A stretch of DNA of 25,938 nt from positions 1 to 25,938 of the forward strand of contig DATEOK010000289.1 in the NCBI GenBank assembly GCA_035274225.1, given 5' to 3'. Made by a program: the position numbers and the translations under genes. Shown here in pieces: positions 1 through 11,515 of the stretch. Under the pieces are notes generated by a model. It did no database searches. It had not been told where the DNA came from and worked only from the letters and a program-made list of their open reading frames with translations. The DNA is from Dongia_A sp035274225. Its GTDB lineage: Bacteria; Pseudomonadota; Alphaproteobacteria; Dongiales; Dongiaceae. Positions within the stretch are counted from its first letter, which is position 1. Each line of letters begins with the position of its first letter.

Positions 1-113
1 GCCTTGACCCGGCGCGCCACCGTCGGGTGGCTGACGTCGAGCTGCTTGGCGACCGCCGTCAGCTTGCCAGCGCGGGCAAGGGTGAGGAAAACGTTGAGAT
101 CGTCCCAGTTCAT
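1..113 (-). CDS. LysR-type transcriptional regulator, N-terminal fragment
   Basis: The first 37 codons of a minus-strand gene run off the left edge. The translation starts MNWDDLNVFLTLARAGKLTA and continues through a winged helix-turn-helix with the typical LysR recognition helix (QLDVSHPTVARRVK). LysR-type proteins bind DNA through this N-terminal domain and sense a small molecule through a C-terminal domain, which is not visible here. The gene diverges from the ABC exporter at 243, and the shared 129-bp gap holds two palindromes. By the usual habit of LysR proteins it may control itself and that exporter; this is inference. The ATG at 113 is chosen because the HTH begins directly after it. 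Its ribosome binding site is weak. Confidence 0.85.
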   Translation of the reverse strand, partial: MNWDDLNVFLTLARAGKLTAVAKQLDVSHPTVARRVK

Positions 114-142
114 GGCGGTGCCGTCCAAAAATGTCAGGAGCA

Positions 143-164
143 GACTGTTCAATAATTTACAGTC
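143..164. promoter_or_regulatory. Palindrome in the LysR/ABC exporter divergent gap
   Basis: The sequence is a perfect inverted repeat GACTGT-N10-ACAGTC with an AT-rich spacer (TCAATAATTT). It is placed between two divergent start codons, about 30 bp upstream of the LysR start. It is a candidate operator. The symmetric arms do not fall on the exact T-N11-A spacing of the textbook LysR box, so assignment to the neighbouring regulator is inference. Confidence 0.4.
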
Positions 165-187
165 GCTGCTCCGATTTGTCGAATGCG

Positions 188-201
188 GAACATTGCTGTT
201 C
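188..201. promoter_or_regulatory. Second palindrome upstream of the ABC exporter
   Basis: GAACATTGCTGTTC is a perfect 5-bp-arm palindrome (GAACA-TTGC-TGTTC) lying 41 bp before the exporter start codon. Together with the palindrome at 143-164 it could form a two-site operator region for the divergent promoters. No promoter boxes could be assigned with confidence. Confidence 0.3.
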
Positions 202-242
202 AGCCTACCGTGCTCGCCTGCGATGATCTAGAGGTTTCCATC

Positions 243-3200
243 ATGCATATCGAGCCGAGGCTTTGGACCTTCACCCGCGGCGTCCGGCTGCGCATCGCCT
301 GGACGGTGCTGATCGGGCTCATCGCCAGCGCCCTCGGCGTCGCGCGCCTCGGCCTGCTCGGCTGGCTGATCGGTGCCTTGTTCGCCGGCCAGAGCCTTGA
401 GCAGTTGCTGCTGCCGACCATTGCCATTGCTGCGGTCATGGTGCTGCGCGGCGTATTCGAGCATTGGCGCGCCATGATCGCACACGAGACCGCGGCGCGG
501 GTGCAGGTCTCGCTGCGCCGCGTGATCTACGAGAAGATCGCCTCGCTTGGCCCCGGCGCGGTCGGGCGGCAGCGCTCCGGCGCATTGACGCTGTCGCTGA
601 TCGACGGGGTGGAGCAGCTGGAAACTTATTTCGGCCAGTTCCTGCCGCAGTTCCTGATCTCCCTGCTGTCGCCCGTCCTCATCTTCGCGGCCATCGCCTT
701 CATCGATCTGCCGGTCGCAGGGGTCATGCTGGTGTTCGCCCTCATCGCCCTGTTCGCACCGGCGGCGTGGCACAAGTTCGACGTCGCGCGCTCGCTCGAT
801 CGCCAGAAGGCCTACGCGACCTTCGCCGCCGAGTTCCTCGATTCGATCCAGGGCCTGGCGACCCTCAAGGCGTTCAACCAGAGCAAGGCTCGTGGCGATC
901 ACCTGGACCGCGAGGCCAAGAGCCTGTTCGAGCGCACCATGTGGGTGCTGGCGACCAACGTGCTGGCGCGCGGCATCACCGACAGCGCGATCGCCTGCGG
1001 GGCGGCCGCTGCATTGGCGCTCGGCGCATTCCGGGTCGAGGCCGGCGCGATGGAACTGTCGGCGCTGCTCATTATCCTGATGCTGGGGATCGAAATCTTC
1101 CGCCCGATGCGCGAGCTGCGCACCGTGCTGCACCAGGGCATGGTCGGCATGTCGGCGGCGCAAGGCCTCTACCAGATCCTCGACAGCCGGCCGCTGATCG
1201 AGGACGCATCGGCGGCACACCTGGCGCAGCCGCTGGCGCCCAGCCTCGGCTTCGACGGCGTGCGTTTCCGCTATCCCGGAACGCAGCGCGCGGTTCATGA
1301 CGGCCTCAGTTTCTCGGTCGCGCCGGGCGAACGGATCGGCGTGGTCGGCGCTTCGGGCGGCGGCAAGTCGTCGATCGTGCGCCTGCTGCTGCGCTTCTAC
1401 GATCCGGAGCACGGCGCGATCCGCCTCGGAGGGCATGACCTGCGCCAGCTGTCGTTCGAGCAGATCCGCGGCATGATCTCGGTCGTCAACCAGGACACCT
1501 TCCTGTTCCATGGCACGGTCGAGGCCAACATCCGCATGGGCCGACCCGATGCCGGCGACGACGATGTCCGCGCCGCAGCGAACGCCGCCAATATCCACGA
1601 CTTCATCGCGGCGTTGCCCAACGGCTATGACACGGTGATCGGCGAGCGCGGCATCAAGCTGTCGGGCGGCCAGCGCCAGCGCATCGCGATCGCGCGCGCC
1701 ATCCTGCGCGATTCGCCGATCCTGGTGCTGGACGAGGCGCTGTCGGCGGTCGATGCCGAGAATGAGGCGGTGATCCAGGGCGCGCTCGACCGCCTGATGC
1801 GCGGCCGCACCACGCTCATCTTCGCGCATCGCCTCAGCAGCGTGATCGATTGCGACCGCATCCTGGTGCTGTCGGATGGCAAGGTCGTGGAGAACGGCCG
1901 CCACGATAGCCTGATGAAGGCCGGCGGCATCTACGCCCAGTTGATGGCGGAACAGGCGCGCGATGCCGCCGCCGAGCCTGTGATCGATGCATCGCCGGCT
2001 GCACCGGCGGCGCCGGAGATGATCGCGCACATTCCCGATGTCGGCTTGAAGCCGGTGACCGAAGGCATCATCAAGGCCGAAGGGCTGAACTGGCTGCAGT
2101 TGATTGCGGCACTGATGAAGCTGGTGATGCGCTGGAAGGGCCGCCTGACGCTGACCTTCGTTTTCGGCGTGCTGCGGGTCGTGGCCTTCATCGGTGTCGG
2201 CATCCTGAGCGCCCTGGTGGTGCTCGACCTCAAGAACGGCCAGCCTTATGGCCACTGGCTGTGGGCGCTCGCCGTCGTCGCGCCCCTCTCTGGCCTGCTG
2301 CACTGGCTGGAATCCTGGATCGCGCATGACATGGCGTTCCGCCTGCTGGCCGACATGCGCATCGATGTGTTCCGCAAGCTGGATGCGCTGGCGCCGGCCT
2401 ACCTGGTGCGCCGCCGCACCGGCGACCTGATGGCGCTCGCCACCCATGACATCGAGCTGGTCGAGTATTTCTTCGCCCACACCGTCGCGCCGGCCTTCGT
2501 CGCCATCCTTGTGCCGGGCGTGGTGCTGGTCTGGCTGGGCCTCACGTCGCCGTGGCTGCCGCTGGCGCTGCTGCCGTTCCTGGCCGCTGTCGGGCTCTGC
2601 CCGTTCCTGCTGCGCGGCAAGGTCGACCGGCTCGGCTCCGAAGCGCGCGAAGCGGCCGGCGAGCTCGGCGCCTTCGCGGTCGATTCGGTGCAGGGTCTCG
2701 GCGAGATCGTCGCCTTCCAGCAGGAGCAGAACCGCACCCGCGCACTCGATGCCCTGTCGCGGCGCCATGTGCAGCTGCGCCTGCCGTTCTATCGCGAGCT
2801 GACTCTGCAAGGCAGTTTGCTCGAGATCTTCACCGGCCTCGGCGGCCTCGCCGTGGTGATCGCCGGCGCGCTGCTGATGCAACGTGGCGCCATCGATCCC
2901 GCCGTGCTACCGCTGCTCACCTTGCTGGCGATGGCGGCGTTCCTGCCGGTGTCGGAGATCGCGCAGATCGGCCGCCAGTTGGCCGACACGCTCGGCGCCA
3001 CCCGCCGCATCTATGGCCTGATGAATGAGCCGGTGCCGGTGCAAGACGGCGCAGGCGTGGCGATTCCCCAGCGCAGCGCCGCGCTATCCGTGCACGAGGT
3101 CAGCTTCACCTATGCTGGACAGAACCGCCGCGCGCTCAGCGATGTCTCGTTCGAGATTCCAGCGGGCAAAACGGTGGCCTTGGTCGGCATGTCCGGCGCC

Positions 3201-3827
3201 GGCAAGACCACGCTGGCGCAGCTGCTGATGCGCTTCTGGGACCCGGACACCGGCGCGATCGCGCTCAACGGCACCGACCTGCGCGACTACAAGATCGATG
3301 CCCTGCGGAGCCGCATCGCGTTGGTGGCGCAGGACACCTACCTGTTCAACGACACCCTGCGCCGCAACATCCTGATCGCCAAGCCAGACGCCGGCGAAAT
3401 GGAGCTGACCGCCGCCATCAAGCACGCCTCGCTCGACGACCTGATAGCGGCGCTGCCGGACGGGCTCGACGCCCCGGTCGGCGAGCGCGGCATGAGCCTC
3501 TCCGGCGGCCAGCGCCAGCGCGTGGCGATCGCCCGCGCCTTCCTCAAGGACGCGCCGATCCTGATCCTGGACGAGGCGACCTCGCATCTCGATGCGCTGA
3601 ACGAGCAGGCGGTGCGGCACGCCCTCGACCTGTTGCAGGCCGACCGCACCACCATCGTGATCGCACATCGCCTCTCGACCATCCGCAACGCCGACATCAT
3701 CGTCGTGCTGCAGGACGGTGAGGTGAAGGAGATCGGCGACCACGATGGCCTGGTCGCGCGCGCCGGGCTCTATGCCCAGCTGGTGTCGCGGCAGTTCGCC
3801 TCCGCCTACGCCTCGGCGGCCCAGTAG
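243..3827 (+). CDS. Fused double ABC exporter (CydDC-like), two membrane domains and two ATPases in one chain
   Basis: The 1194-residue protein has the order TMD-NBD-TMD-NBD, so one polypeptide could form a complete type IV ABC exporter in the inner membrane. First half: membrane helices over residues 15-300; Walker A GASGGGKSS at 369-377; signature LSGGQRQ at 473-479; Walker B ending D497-E498; H-loop H529. A proline/alanine-rich linker spans about 570-600. Second half: membrane helices about 620-905; Walker A lysine K988; signature from 1086; D1110-E1111; H1142. Both ATP sites look intact. The first membrane domain resembles CydD in the stretch with DGVEQLETYF, which suggests export of a thiol such as glutathione or cysteine for cytochrome assembly; the substrate is not proven. 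CydD and CydC are usually separate proteins of about 550-590 residues, so this is a fusion about twice that size. The ATG at 243 is preferred over a TTG 60 bases upstream because GAGG sits 8 bases before it and the first helix follows. Confidence 0.85.
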   Translation: MHIEPRLWTFTRGVRLRIAWTVLIGLIASALGVARLGLLGWLIGALFAGQSLEQLLLPTIAIAAVMVLRGVFEHWRAMIAHETAARVQVSLRRVIYEKIASLGPGAVGRQRSGALTLSLIDGVEQLETYFGQFLPQFLISLLSPVLIFAAIAFIDLPVAGVMLVFALIALFAPAAWHKFDVARSLDRQKAYATFAAEFLDSIQGLATLKAFNQSKARGDHLDREAKSLFERTMWVLATNVLARGITDSAIACGAAAALALGAFRVEAGAMELSALLIILMLGIEIFRPMRELRTVLHQGMVGMSAAQGLYQILDSRPLIEDASAAHLAQPLAPSLGFDGVRFRYPGTQRAVHDGLSFSVAPGERIGVVGASGGGKSSIVRLLLRFYDPEHGAIRLGGHDLRQLSFEQIRGMISVVNQDTFLFHGTVEANIRMGRPDAGDDDVRAAANAANIHDFIAALPNGYDTVIGERGIKLSGGQRQRIAIARAILRDSPILVLDEALSAVDAENEAVIQGALDRLMRGRTTLIFAHRLSSVIDCDRILVLSDGKVVENGRHDSLMKAGGIYAQLMAEQARDAAAEPVIDASPAAPAAPEMIAHIPDVGLKPVTEGIIKAEGLNWLQLIAALMKLVMRWKGRLTLTFVFGVLRVVAFIGVGILSALVVLDLKNGQPYGHWLWALAVVAPLSGLLHWLESWIAHDMAFRLLADMRIDVFRKLDALAPAYLVRRRTGDLMALATHDIELVEYFFAHTVAPAFVAILVPGVVLVWLGLTSPWLPLALLPFLAAVGLCPFLLRGKVDRLGSEAREAAGELGAFAVDSVQGLGEIVAFQQEQNRTRALDALSRRHVQLRLPFYRELTLQGSLLEIFTGLGGLAVVIAGALLMQRGAIDPAVLPLLTLLAMAAFLPVSEIAQIGRQLADTLGATRRIYGLMNEPVPVQDGAGVAIPQRSAALSVHEVSFTYAGQNRRALSDVSFEIPAGKTVALVGMSGAGKTTLAQLLMRFWDPDTGAIALNGTDLRDYKIDALRSRIALVAQDTYLFNDTLRRNILIAKPDAGEMELTAAIKHASLDDLIAALPDGLDAPVGERGMSLSGGQRQRVAIARAFLKDAPILILDEATSHLDALNEQAVRHALDLLQADRTTIVIAHRLSTIRNADIIVVLQDGEVKEIGDHDGLVARAGLYAQLVSRQFASAYASAAQ

Positions 3828-3874
3828 AGGACGAATGGAATTCCCCAATCATGTATGACCATGCTTCAAAATAC

Positions 3875-4117
3875 TCCCCCCTCTCCCCTCGCGGGAGAGG
3901 GCTGCGTAGGCTTAGCGAACGTAGTGAGCTTAGCCGGAGCTGGGTGAGGGGGCCGCGCCGATAGGCGCGCAGCGCGCAAGCGCTGAAACGTCGATGCTGG
4001 TATGGCGCTCTTTCGAGCGCGCGTGCCTATCGGCACGCAACCCCTCATCCAGCTTCGCCTAAGCTCACTGCCGTTCGCTAAGGCTCCGCATCCTTCTCCC
4101 GCAAGGGGAGAAGGGGT
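3875..4117. repeat. Long imperfect inverted repeat between convergent genes (element 1)
   Basis: This fills most of the 313-bp gene-free stretch 3828-4140. The left arm (about 3875-3952) and right arm (about 4040-4117) are reverse complements at roughly four positions in five. Each arm begins with a small hairpin (CTCCCCTCGCGGGAG on the left) followed by a segment containing CTTAGCGAAC, and ends in GGGTGAGGGGG or its complement. A second nested pair, CCGATAGGC and GCCTATCGG, lies inside. The right arm is very similar to the right arm of the element at 15645-15835. It has no coding content. It looks like a MITE- or REP-like intergenic element and could fold into a long stem that ends transcription from both sides. 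Confidence 0.8.
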
Positions 4118-4140
4118 GCTTTGGGGGAGCAGGTGCTGAA

Positions 4141-7488
<3,348 letters not shown>

Positions 7489-7729
7489 TCGGCCATCGCT
7501 TATGCCGCCCGTTCTCCTCGACCAAGGAGGAGCAAAGGATCATTGTCGGGGGCGAGTGTGGATATTTCCTTTACCCTCGGACTCACCCAGGGATTTCAAT
7601 GGTCGGCGTAGTTAATTATCGCCGGTTCGTTGCTGTTCGCTACGTGGATATTACGCCGATATTCAACCCGCGACCCGCAGGGATGCGCCTTTCACAGCTC
7701 ACACGCATTTGTGATAAATTGTAGAAATA

Positions 7730-8479
7730 TCACCAAGCGCACGGATCGCCCGCGGGATCCGCGACATCGTTCATCTGGGCCTGGATCTGCCCCGCCCGGC
7801 GCGAGACGTAGGCGCCCGGCTTGCCGGCATTGTATTTCAGCGGATTGGGCAGCGCCGCCGCCAGCAGGGCGGCCTCGCGGCGCGACAGCTCCGCCGCCGG
7901 CTTGTGGAAATGATGCTGGGCCGCAGCCTCGGCACCGTAGACCCCGGGACCCCACTCCACCACGTTGAGATAGACCTCGAGGATGCGCTTCTTGCCCCAC
8001 ATGGTCTCGATCAGCAGCGTGAAATATGGCTCGACCGCCTTGCGGGCGTAGCGCGTCACCGTGGTATCGCCCGGCCACAGAAACGTGTTCTTGGCGGTCT
8101 GGTTGCTGATCGTGCTGCCGCCGCGCAGCCGGCGTGACTTCTCGTTGTGGCGCAGCGCTTTTTGAATGGCCGAGAAGTCGAAGCCCCAATGCGAGCAGAA
8201 GCCGGCGTCCTCGGATGCGATCACCGCGCGCACCAGGTTGGGCGAGATCTCGTCGTACGACACCCAGTCCTTGGAGATCCAGTTGCCCTCGAACAGGCGG
8301 ATCACCATCAGGGGCGTCAGCGGCGGCGGCACGAAGCGATAGATCGCGGCGAGGATGATGGTTATCGCGATGAACCAAATGAACGCGCGGCCCACCCAGC
8401 GCAGGCCGCGCCTGACCAATCCGCCGCGCCGCCGGGCAGGGGAAGAGCGAAGCATGGGGTCAGCCAGCGGATCGTCCAT
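7730..8479 (-). CDS. mtgA: Monofunctional biosynthetic peptidoglycan transglycosylase
   Basis: The protein (249 residues) polymerises lipid II into glycan strands at the periplasmic face of the inner membrane. One membrane anchor lies at about residues 31-48 after an arginine-rich cytoplasmic tail, followed by a single GT51 domain with no transpeptidase domain. Family motifs are clear: EDAGFCSHWGFD with catalytic glutamate E90, RGGSTISNQTAKN from 119, and KKRILEVYLNVVEWGPGVYG from 163. Length fits MtgA (about 230-250). I prefer the ATG at 8479: AAAGG lies upstream, and the longer frame starting at 8593 would run into the start of the divergent mmcB gene. Most cells carry MtgA as an accessory to bifunctional PBPs. 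Confidence 0.93.
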   Translation of the reverse strand: MDDPLADPMLRSSPARRRGGLVRRGLRWVGRAFIWFIAITIILAAIYRFVPPPLTPLMVIRLFEGNWISKDWVSYDEISPNLVRAVIASEDAGFCSHWGFDFSAIQKALRHNEKSRRLRGGSTISNQTAKNTFLWPGDTTVTRYARKAVEPYFTLLIETMWGKKRILEVYLNVVEWGPGVYGAEAAAQHHFHKPAAELSRREAALLAAALPNPLKYNAGKPGAYVSRRAGQIQAQMNDVADPAGDPCAW

Positions 8480-8562
8480 CGCCGGCCTTTGATACTGACG
8501 CACGCTGGCCGCGACAAGGGCAAGGGTTGCGAAGGCCAAGGGGATCGTCGGAGGATGGCGCC

Positions 8563-9012
8563 ATGACCGATCCGGATCCGGAATTTCCAGCAACGGCAGC
8601 GCGCATCCTGCGCGGCGCGACCAGGCTGCTGGAGGGGCTGGGCTATGCGGCGATCGCCGAATACACCCTCGGCAACGGGCGGCGCGCCGACATCCTCGCC
8701 ATCGACGGCGCCGGGCAGGTGACGATCGTCGAGATCAAGTCCTCCCGCGCCGATTTCGCCGCCGACCGCAAGTGGCGCGACTATCTGGAATTCTGCGATC
8801 GCTTCTACTTCGCGGTCGAGCCGGATTTCCCCCTCGGCCTGCTGCCGGAGGACGTCGGCCTGATCTGCGCCGACGCCCATGGCGGCTCGATCCGGCGCGA
8901 AGGCACGCTGCAACCCATCAACGGCAACCGCCGCCGCAGCCTGATCCTCGGCGTCGCCCTCACCGCCAGCCGGAGGTTGGCGCGCGTCGCCGACCCGGAG
9001 TTGCCGTGGTGA
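8563..9012 (+). CDS. mmcB: MmcB-family DNA repair protein
   Basis: The 149-residue protein resembles the alphaproteobacterial MmcB/DUF-type family, which in Caulobacter belongs to the LexA-controlled mitomycin-C resistance set. The centre carries a PD-(D/E)XK-nuclease-like pattern: GRRADILAID, then VEIKSSRADFAADRKWRDYL, with the acidic residue and the E-x-K typical of that fold. A following stretch FYFAVEPDFPLGLLPEDVGL is also characteristic. The start ATG has GGAGG 8 bases upstream (8550-8554). It is divergent from mtgA with 83 bp between the starts. I saw no convincing alphaproteobacterial SOS box (GTTC-N7-GTTC) in that gap, so damage control is not shown. Confidence 0.85.
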   Translation: MTDPDPEFPATAARILRGATRLLEGLGYAAIAEYTLGNGRRADILAIDGAGQVTIVEIKSSRADFAADRKWRDYLEFCDRFYFAVEPDFPLGLLPEDVGLICADAHGGSIRREGTLQPINGNRRRSLILGVALTASRRLARVADPELPW

Positions 9013-9041
9013 TCGAAAGGCGTCGCGCCACGCGCGCATAA

Positions 9042-9156
9042 CCTCCTCCCCCGAGCCGGGGGAGGTCAGGGTGGGGGCGCTGGTTCAGCTTGGCTCAGTC
9101 GAGTGGGTGGAGAGAACAACCCCCACCCCAACCCTCCCCCAGCTTGGGGGAGGGGG
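9042..9156. repeat. GC-rich inverted repeat between convergent genes (element 2)
   Basis: The left arm (about 9042-9077) and right arm (about 9120-9156) are reverse complements. Each is made of a small hairpin, CCTCCCCC...GGGGGAGG, followed by a GGGTGGGGG segment or its complement. The plan matches the outer parts of the elements at 3875-4117 and 15645-15835, without the CTTAGCGAAC segment. It lies between the stops of mmcB and the degenerate HD-GYP gene. Confidence 0.75.
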
Positions 9157-9160
9157 TTTT
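9132..9160 (+). terminator. Hairpin with T-run after mmcB
   Basis: A 9-bp G+C stem (CCCTCCCCC at 9132-9140 with GGGGGAGGG at 9146-9154), an AGCTT loop and a short T run (9157-9160) form a plausible intrinsic terminator for the plus-strand mmcB transcript. The T run is short, so efficiency is uncertain. The hairpin is the right arm of the repeat at 9042-9156. Confidence 0.45.
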
Positions 9161-9177
9161 GTATCGCGAGATGGAGT

Positions 9178-11358
9178 CTACTGCCTCGCCGCCGTCACAT
9201 CCGCGAGCTGGGCGCGGCCGTCGCGGTTGTCGAGGTAGTTGACCAGGGCGGCCACCACGCGGCGGTCGTAGGCCTTGCCGGCCTCCTTGAACAGGATCTC
9301 GATCGCGGCATCCATCGACATGCCCTGACGAAAGGCGCGGTCGCTGATCATGCCGATCAGCGCGTTGGCAACACCGATGATGCGGGCGGTGATCAGGATG
9401 TCCTCGCCCTTGAGCCCGCGCGGCTGGCCGCTGCCGTCGAAGCGCTCCTGCGCCTGGCGCAGTGTATCCACCACCGGCCCGTCGAACTCGATGTCCTGGA
9501 TGATGTCGGCGCTGACCTGCACCGAGTTGCGCAGCAGCGTGCGCTCCTCCTCGGTGAGGTCGCCGGTCTTGGCCAGCACCTCCGGCGGGATCATGATCTT
9601 GCCGAGATTCAGGAGGTTGGCCGCGCTCTCCGCGGTATCCATCTCGGTCTCGGTCAGGCCCATCTCGCGCGCCACCGCGCGGGCGACGCGCGCGACCCGC
9701 GTCGAATGGTTGGCAGCATAGGGATCGCGCCGGTCGACCACACTGACCAGGGTCTTGACCAGGTTCTGTAGGGTGCGGGCGCGCTTCTCGCGTTCGGTCA
9801 CCACGTCGGTGATGTCGTGCTCGACCGTCAGCACGCCGGCGGTCGCGCCGGAGCGTTCCTTGAGCGGGATGTGCTCCGACTGCAGCACCTTGAGGCCGTG
9901 CTCGTTCTCCAGCCGCGCCACGTTGTTGACGGCGGTGCCGACCTTCAGCGCCTGCTCGTTGAGCTCGAGATAGCGCTTGGCGCTGCCCGGGCCGATCACC
10001 GCGGCAATCTCCTTGTGCAGCATCTCCGCCGGCGTGATGCCGGCGCCGGCGCTGGCCTGGGCGTTGGCGAAGCGGTAGCGGTTCTGGGTGTCGAGGATGA
10101 AGATGCTGGTCGGCTGGGAGTCGGTGACCAGCTGCAGCAGGTCCTTCTGCGCCTCGAAATTGCTGGCCAGGACCTGCGCCCGTGTCGCCGCTTCCGATGC
10201 CCGGCGCGACGATCCGTGGCGCCACACCGCGATGATGGCGATCGCGATCACCAGCAACGCGAGGCCCAGCATCGCGGCAAGGGTGCGGAACCTCGTATCG
10301 GCGGCACCCAGCGCTTCCTCGTAGTCGACGGTGTACATCAGCACCCACGGCGCGCCGGTGATGGTGCGCGCGGTCACGACCACCCGCCGGCCGGTACGGT
10401 CCTGCAGGTCGGGGGCAAAGCCGTTGCCCTCGGTCACGGCAAATGCCGCGTCCAGATTGGGCGTCGACATTTCCATGGACGTTCCGAGCGGCTGAGAGGT
10501 TTCACCCGACCGACCGACCATCGAGAGGTACGTTACCTTGTTCCCGATCCTGGTGAGCAGTGCGGTGGTGGCGGACTGCGTCGTGTCGCCCGGCTGGTGC
10601 AGCAGGGAAAGGAGTTCCTCACCAACCCGCTTCACGCCGACGATGCGCCCGATCTGCGCGCTGGTCGCCTGGTCTGATTGCACCGCGAACAGCGGCACCA
10701 CGAACGTCATGGTCGCTCGGCCCTGCGCGTCGAACATGAGCGGGCCGGTTTCCGATCTGCCGGGCGCGACCTTGTCCACGAAATCCCGCAGCGCGCCATC
10801 AAAGGGCGGCGCATCGGGCGATGCCGCCACCACCCCGCCTGCGCTGTTCACGATGAGGATTCCGCCCGTCGCCTCGGTCGGCGCGTTGAAGTCGGGCTGC
10901 TCGTCGTGCACCTCGCCGAATCCGCCGCGGGTCGCGGCCACCAGCAGCAGGTTGCGCAGGTACTGGCGGAAGCCTTCGACCTGGTCCTGCTGTTCCGGAT
11001 CGCTGCTGAACTCGTCGATGGAGCCGACGTAGAGCTGGACCGATTCGTTCTTCGCGAGGGCATTGAGGTCGGCAAGGTTGCCCGCCAGCCAGCGGTTGAC
11101 TTCGGCCACGCGGCTGTCCGCCACGATGCCGAGGCGCACCTGCCATTGCGTCAGCTCGCGCTGGCGCCCTTCGTCGACAAACCGGTTGATGGCCCACACG
11201 CCGACCACGCCCAGAACAATGAGGATGATCGCCGGAAACAGGATCTTGAGATCGAGGCCGCGCTTTGGAGCGCCGGAATCGAACATTCCGCCGGCCGGTT
11301 CCCCCTTGGTCCCCCCATCCGCCCTCGTCTGCGTGGGGCTTGCGCCACGCTCAGCCAA
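9178..11358 (-). CDS. Membrane sensor with PAS domain and degenerate HD-GYP domain
   Basis: The protein (726 residues) has membrane helices at about 39-59 and 361-379 around a Cache-like periplasmic domain, a PAS domain at about 405-520, and a C-terminal domain at 530-715 that follows the HD-GYP cyclic-di-GMP phosphodiesterase pattern. Normal members carry HD-x-GK, HHE-x-x-DG and GYP. Here the early histidine survives (NHSTRVARVA, H551). The HD dyad reads L583-N584 in NLLNLGKIMIP, the HHE reads AQE (636-638) and GYP reads GQP (644-646). The metal ligands are therefore largely gone and hydrolysis of c-di-GMP is unlikely; a binding, scaffolding or signal-relay role is more probable. It is divergent from a LapG-like protease gene (see 11516-12169). 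The Cache half could sense a small periplasmic ligand. The frame is intact, so this is not simple decay. Confidence 0.85.
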   Translation of the reverse strand: MAERGASPTQTRADGGTKGEPAGGMFDSGAPKRGLDLKILFPAIILIVLGVVGVWAINRFVDEGRQRELTQWQVRLGIVADSRVAEVNRWLAGNLADLNALAKNESVQLYVGSIDEFSSDPEQQDQVEGFRQYLRNLLLVAATRGGFGEVHDEQPDFNAPTEATGGILIVNSAGGVVAASPDAPPFDGALRDFVDKVAPGRSETGPLMFDAQGRATMTFVVPLFAVQSDQATSAQIGRIVGVKRVGEELLSLLHQPGDTTQSATTALLTRIGNKVTYLSMVGRSGETSQPLGTSMEMSTPNLDAAFAVTEGNGFAPDLQDRTGRRVVVTARTITGAPWVLMYTVDYEEALGAADTRFRTLAAMLGLALLVIAIAIIAVWRHGSSRRASEAATRAQVLASNFEAQKDLLQLVTDSQPTSIFILDTQNRYRFANAQASAGAGITPAEMLHKEIAAVIGPGSAKRYLELNEQALKVGTAVNNVARLENEHGLKVLQSEHIPLKERSGATAGVLTVEHDITDVVTEREKRARTLQNLVKTLVSVVDRRDPYAANHSTRVARVARAVAREMGLTETEMDTAESAANLLNLGKIMIPPEVLAKTGDLTEEERTLLRNSVQVSADIIQDIEFDGPVVDTLRQAQERFDGSGQPRGLKGEDILITARIIGVANALIGMISDRAFRQGMSMDAAIEILFKEAGKAYDRRVVAALVNYLDNRDGRAQLADVTAARQ

Positions 11359-11449
11359 TGTCCGCTCCTTACGTCTTCTGTTTGAACTGGTTGGGACAGT
11401 AGCCTACAACCTATCATGATCCTGGGGCGGGGCCAATTAACCCCTTATT

Positions 11450-11467
11450 AACTGTAAACGCACAGTT
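11450..11467. promoter_or_regulatory. Palindrome in the HD-GYP-like/LapG-like divergent gap
   Basis: AACTGT-AAACGC-ACAGTT is a perfect inverted repeat with 6-bp arms, in an AT-rich patch between the divergent starts at 11358 and 11516 (or 11480). It is a candidate operator that could coordinate the two genes. The half site ACTGT also appears in the palindrome at 143-164, but the spacing differs. Confidence 0.35.
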
Positions 11468-11515
11468 TGGCCGTAACGAATGCGCGCAACACTCCGCGCG
11501 CCGGGGGCCGCAGGC

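Noticed and set aside
228..2882. 884-residue open frame antisense to the ABC exporter
   Set aside because: It is a shadow of strong G/C third-position bias: composition is rich in R, H, Q, D and A with no motif, and the plus-strand gene has full family motifs.
8480..8593. Longer mtgA form starting at 8593
   Set aside because: It would overlap the start and ribosome site of mmcB, and the extra 38 residues have no family similarity.
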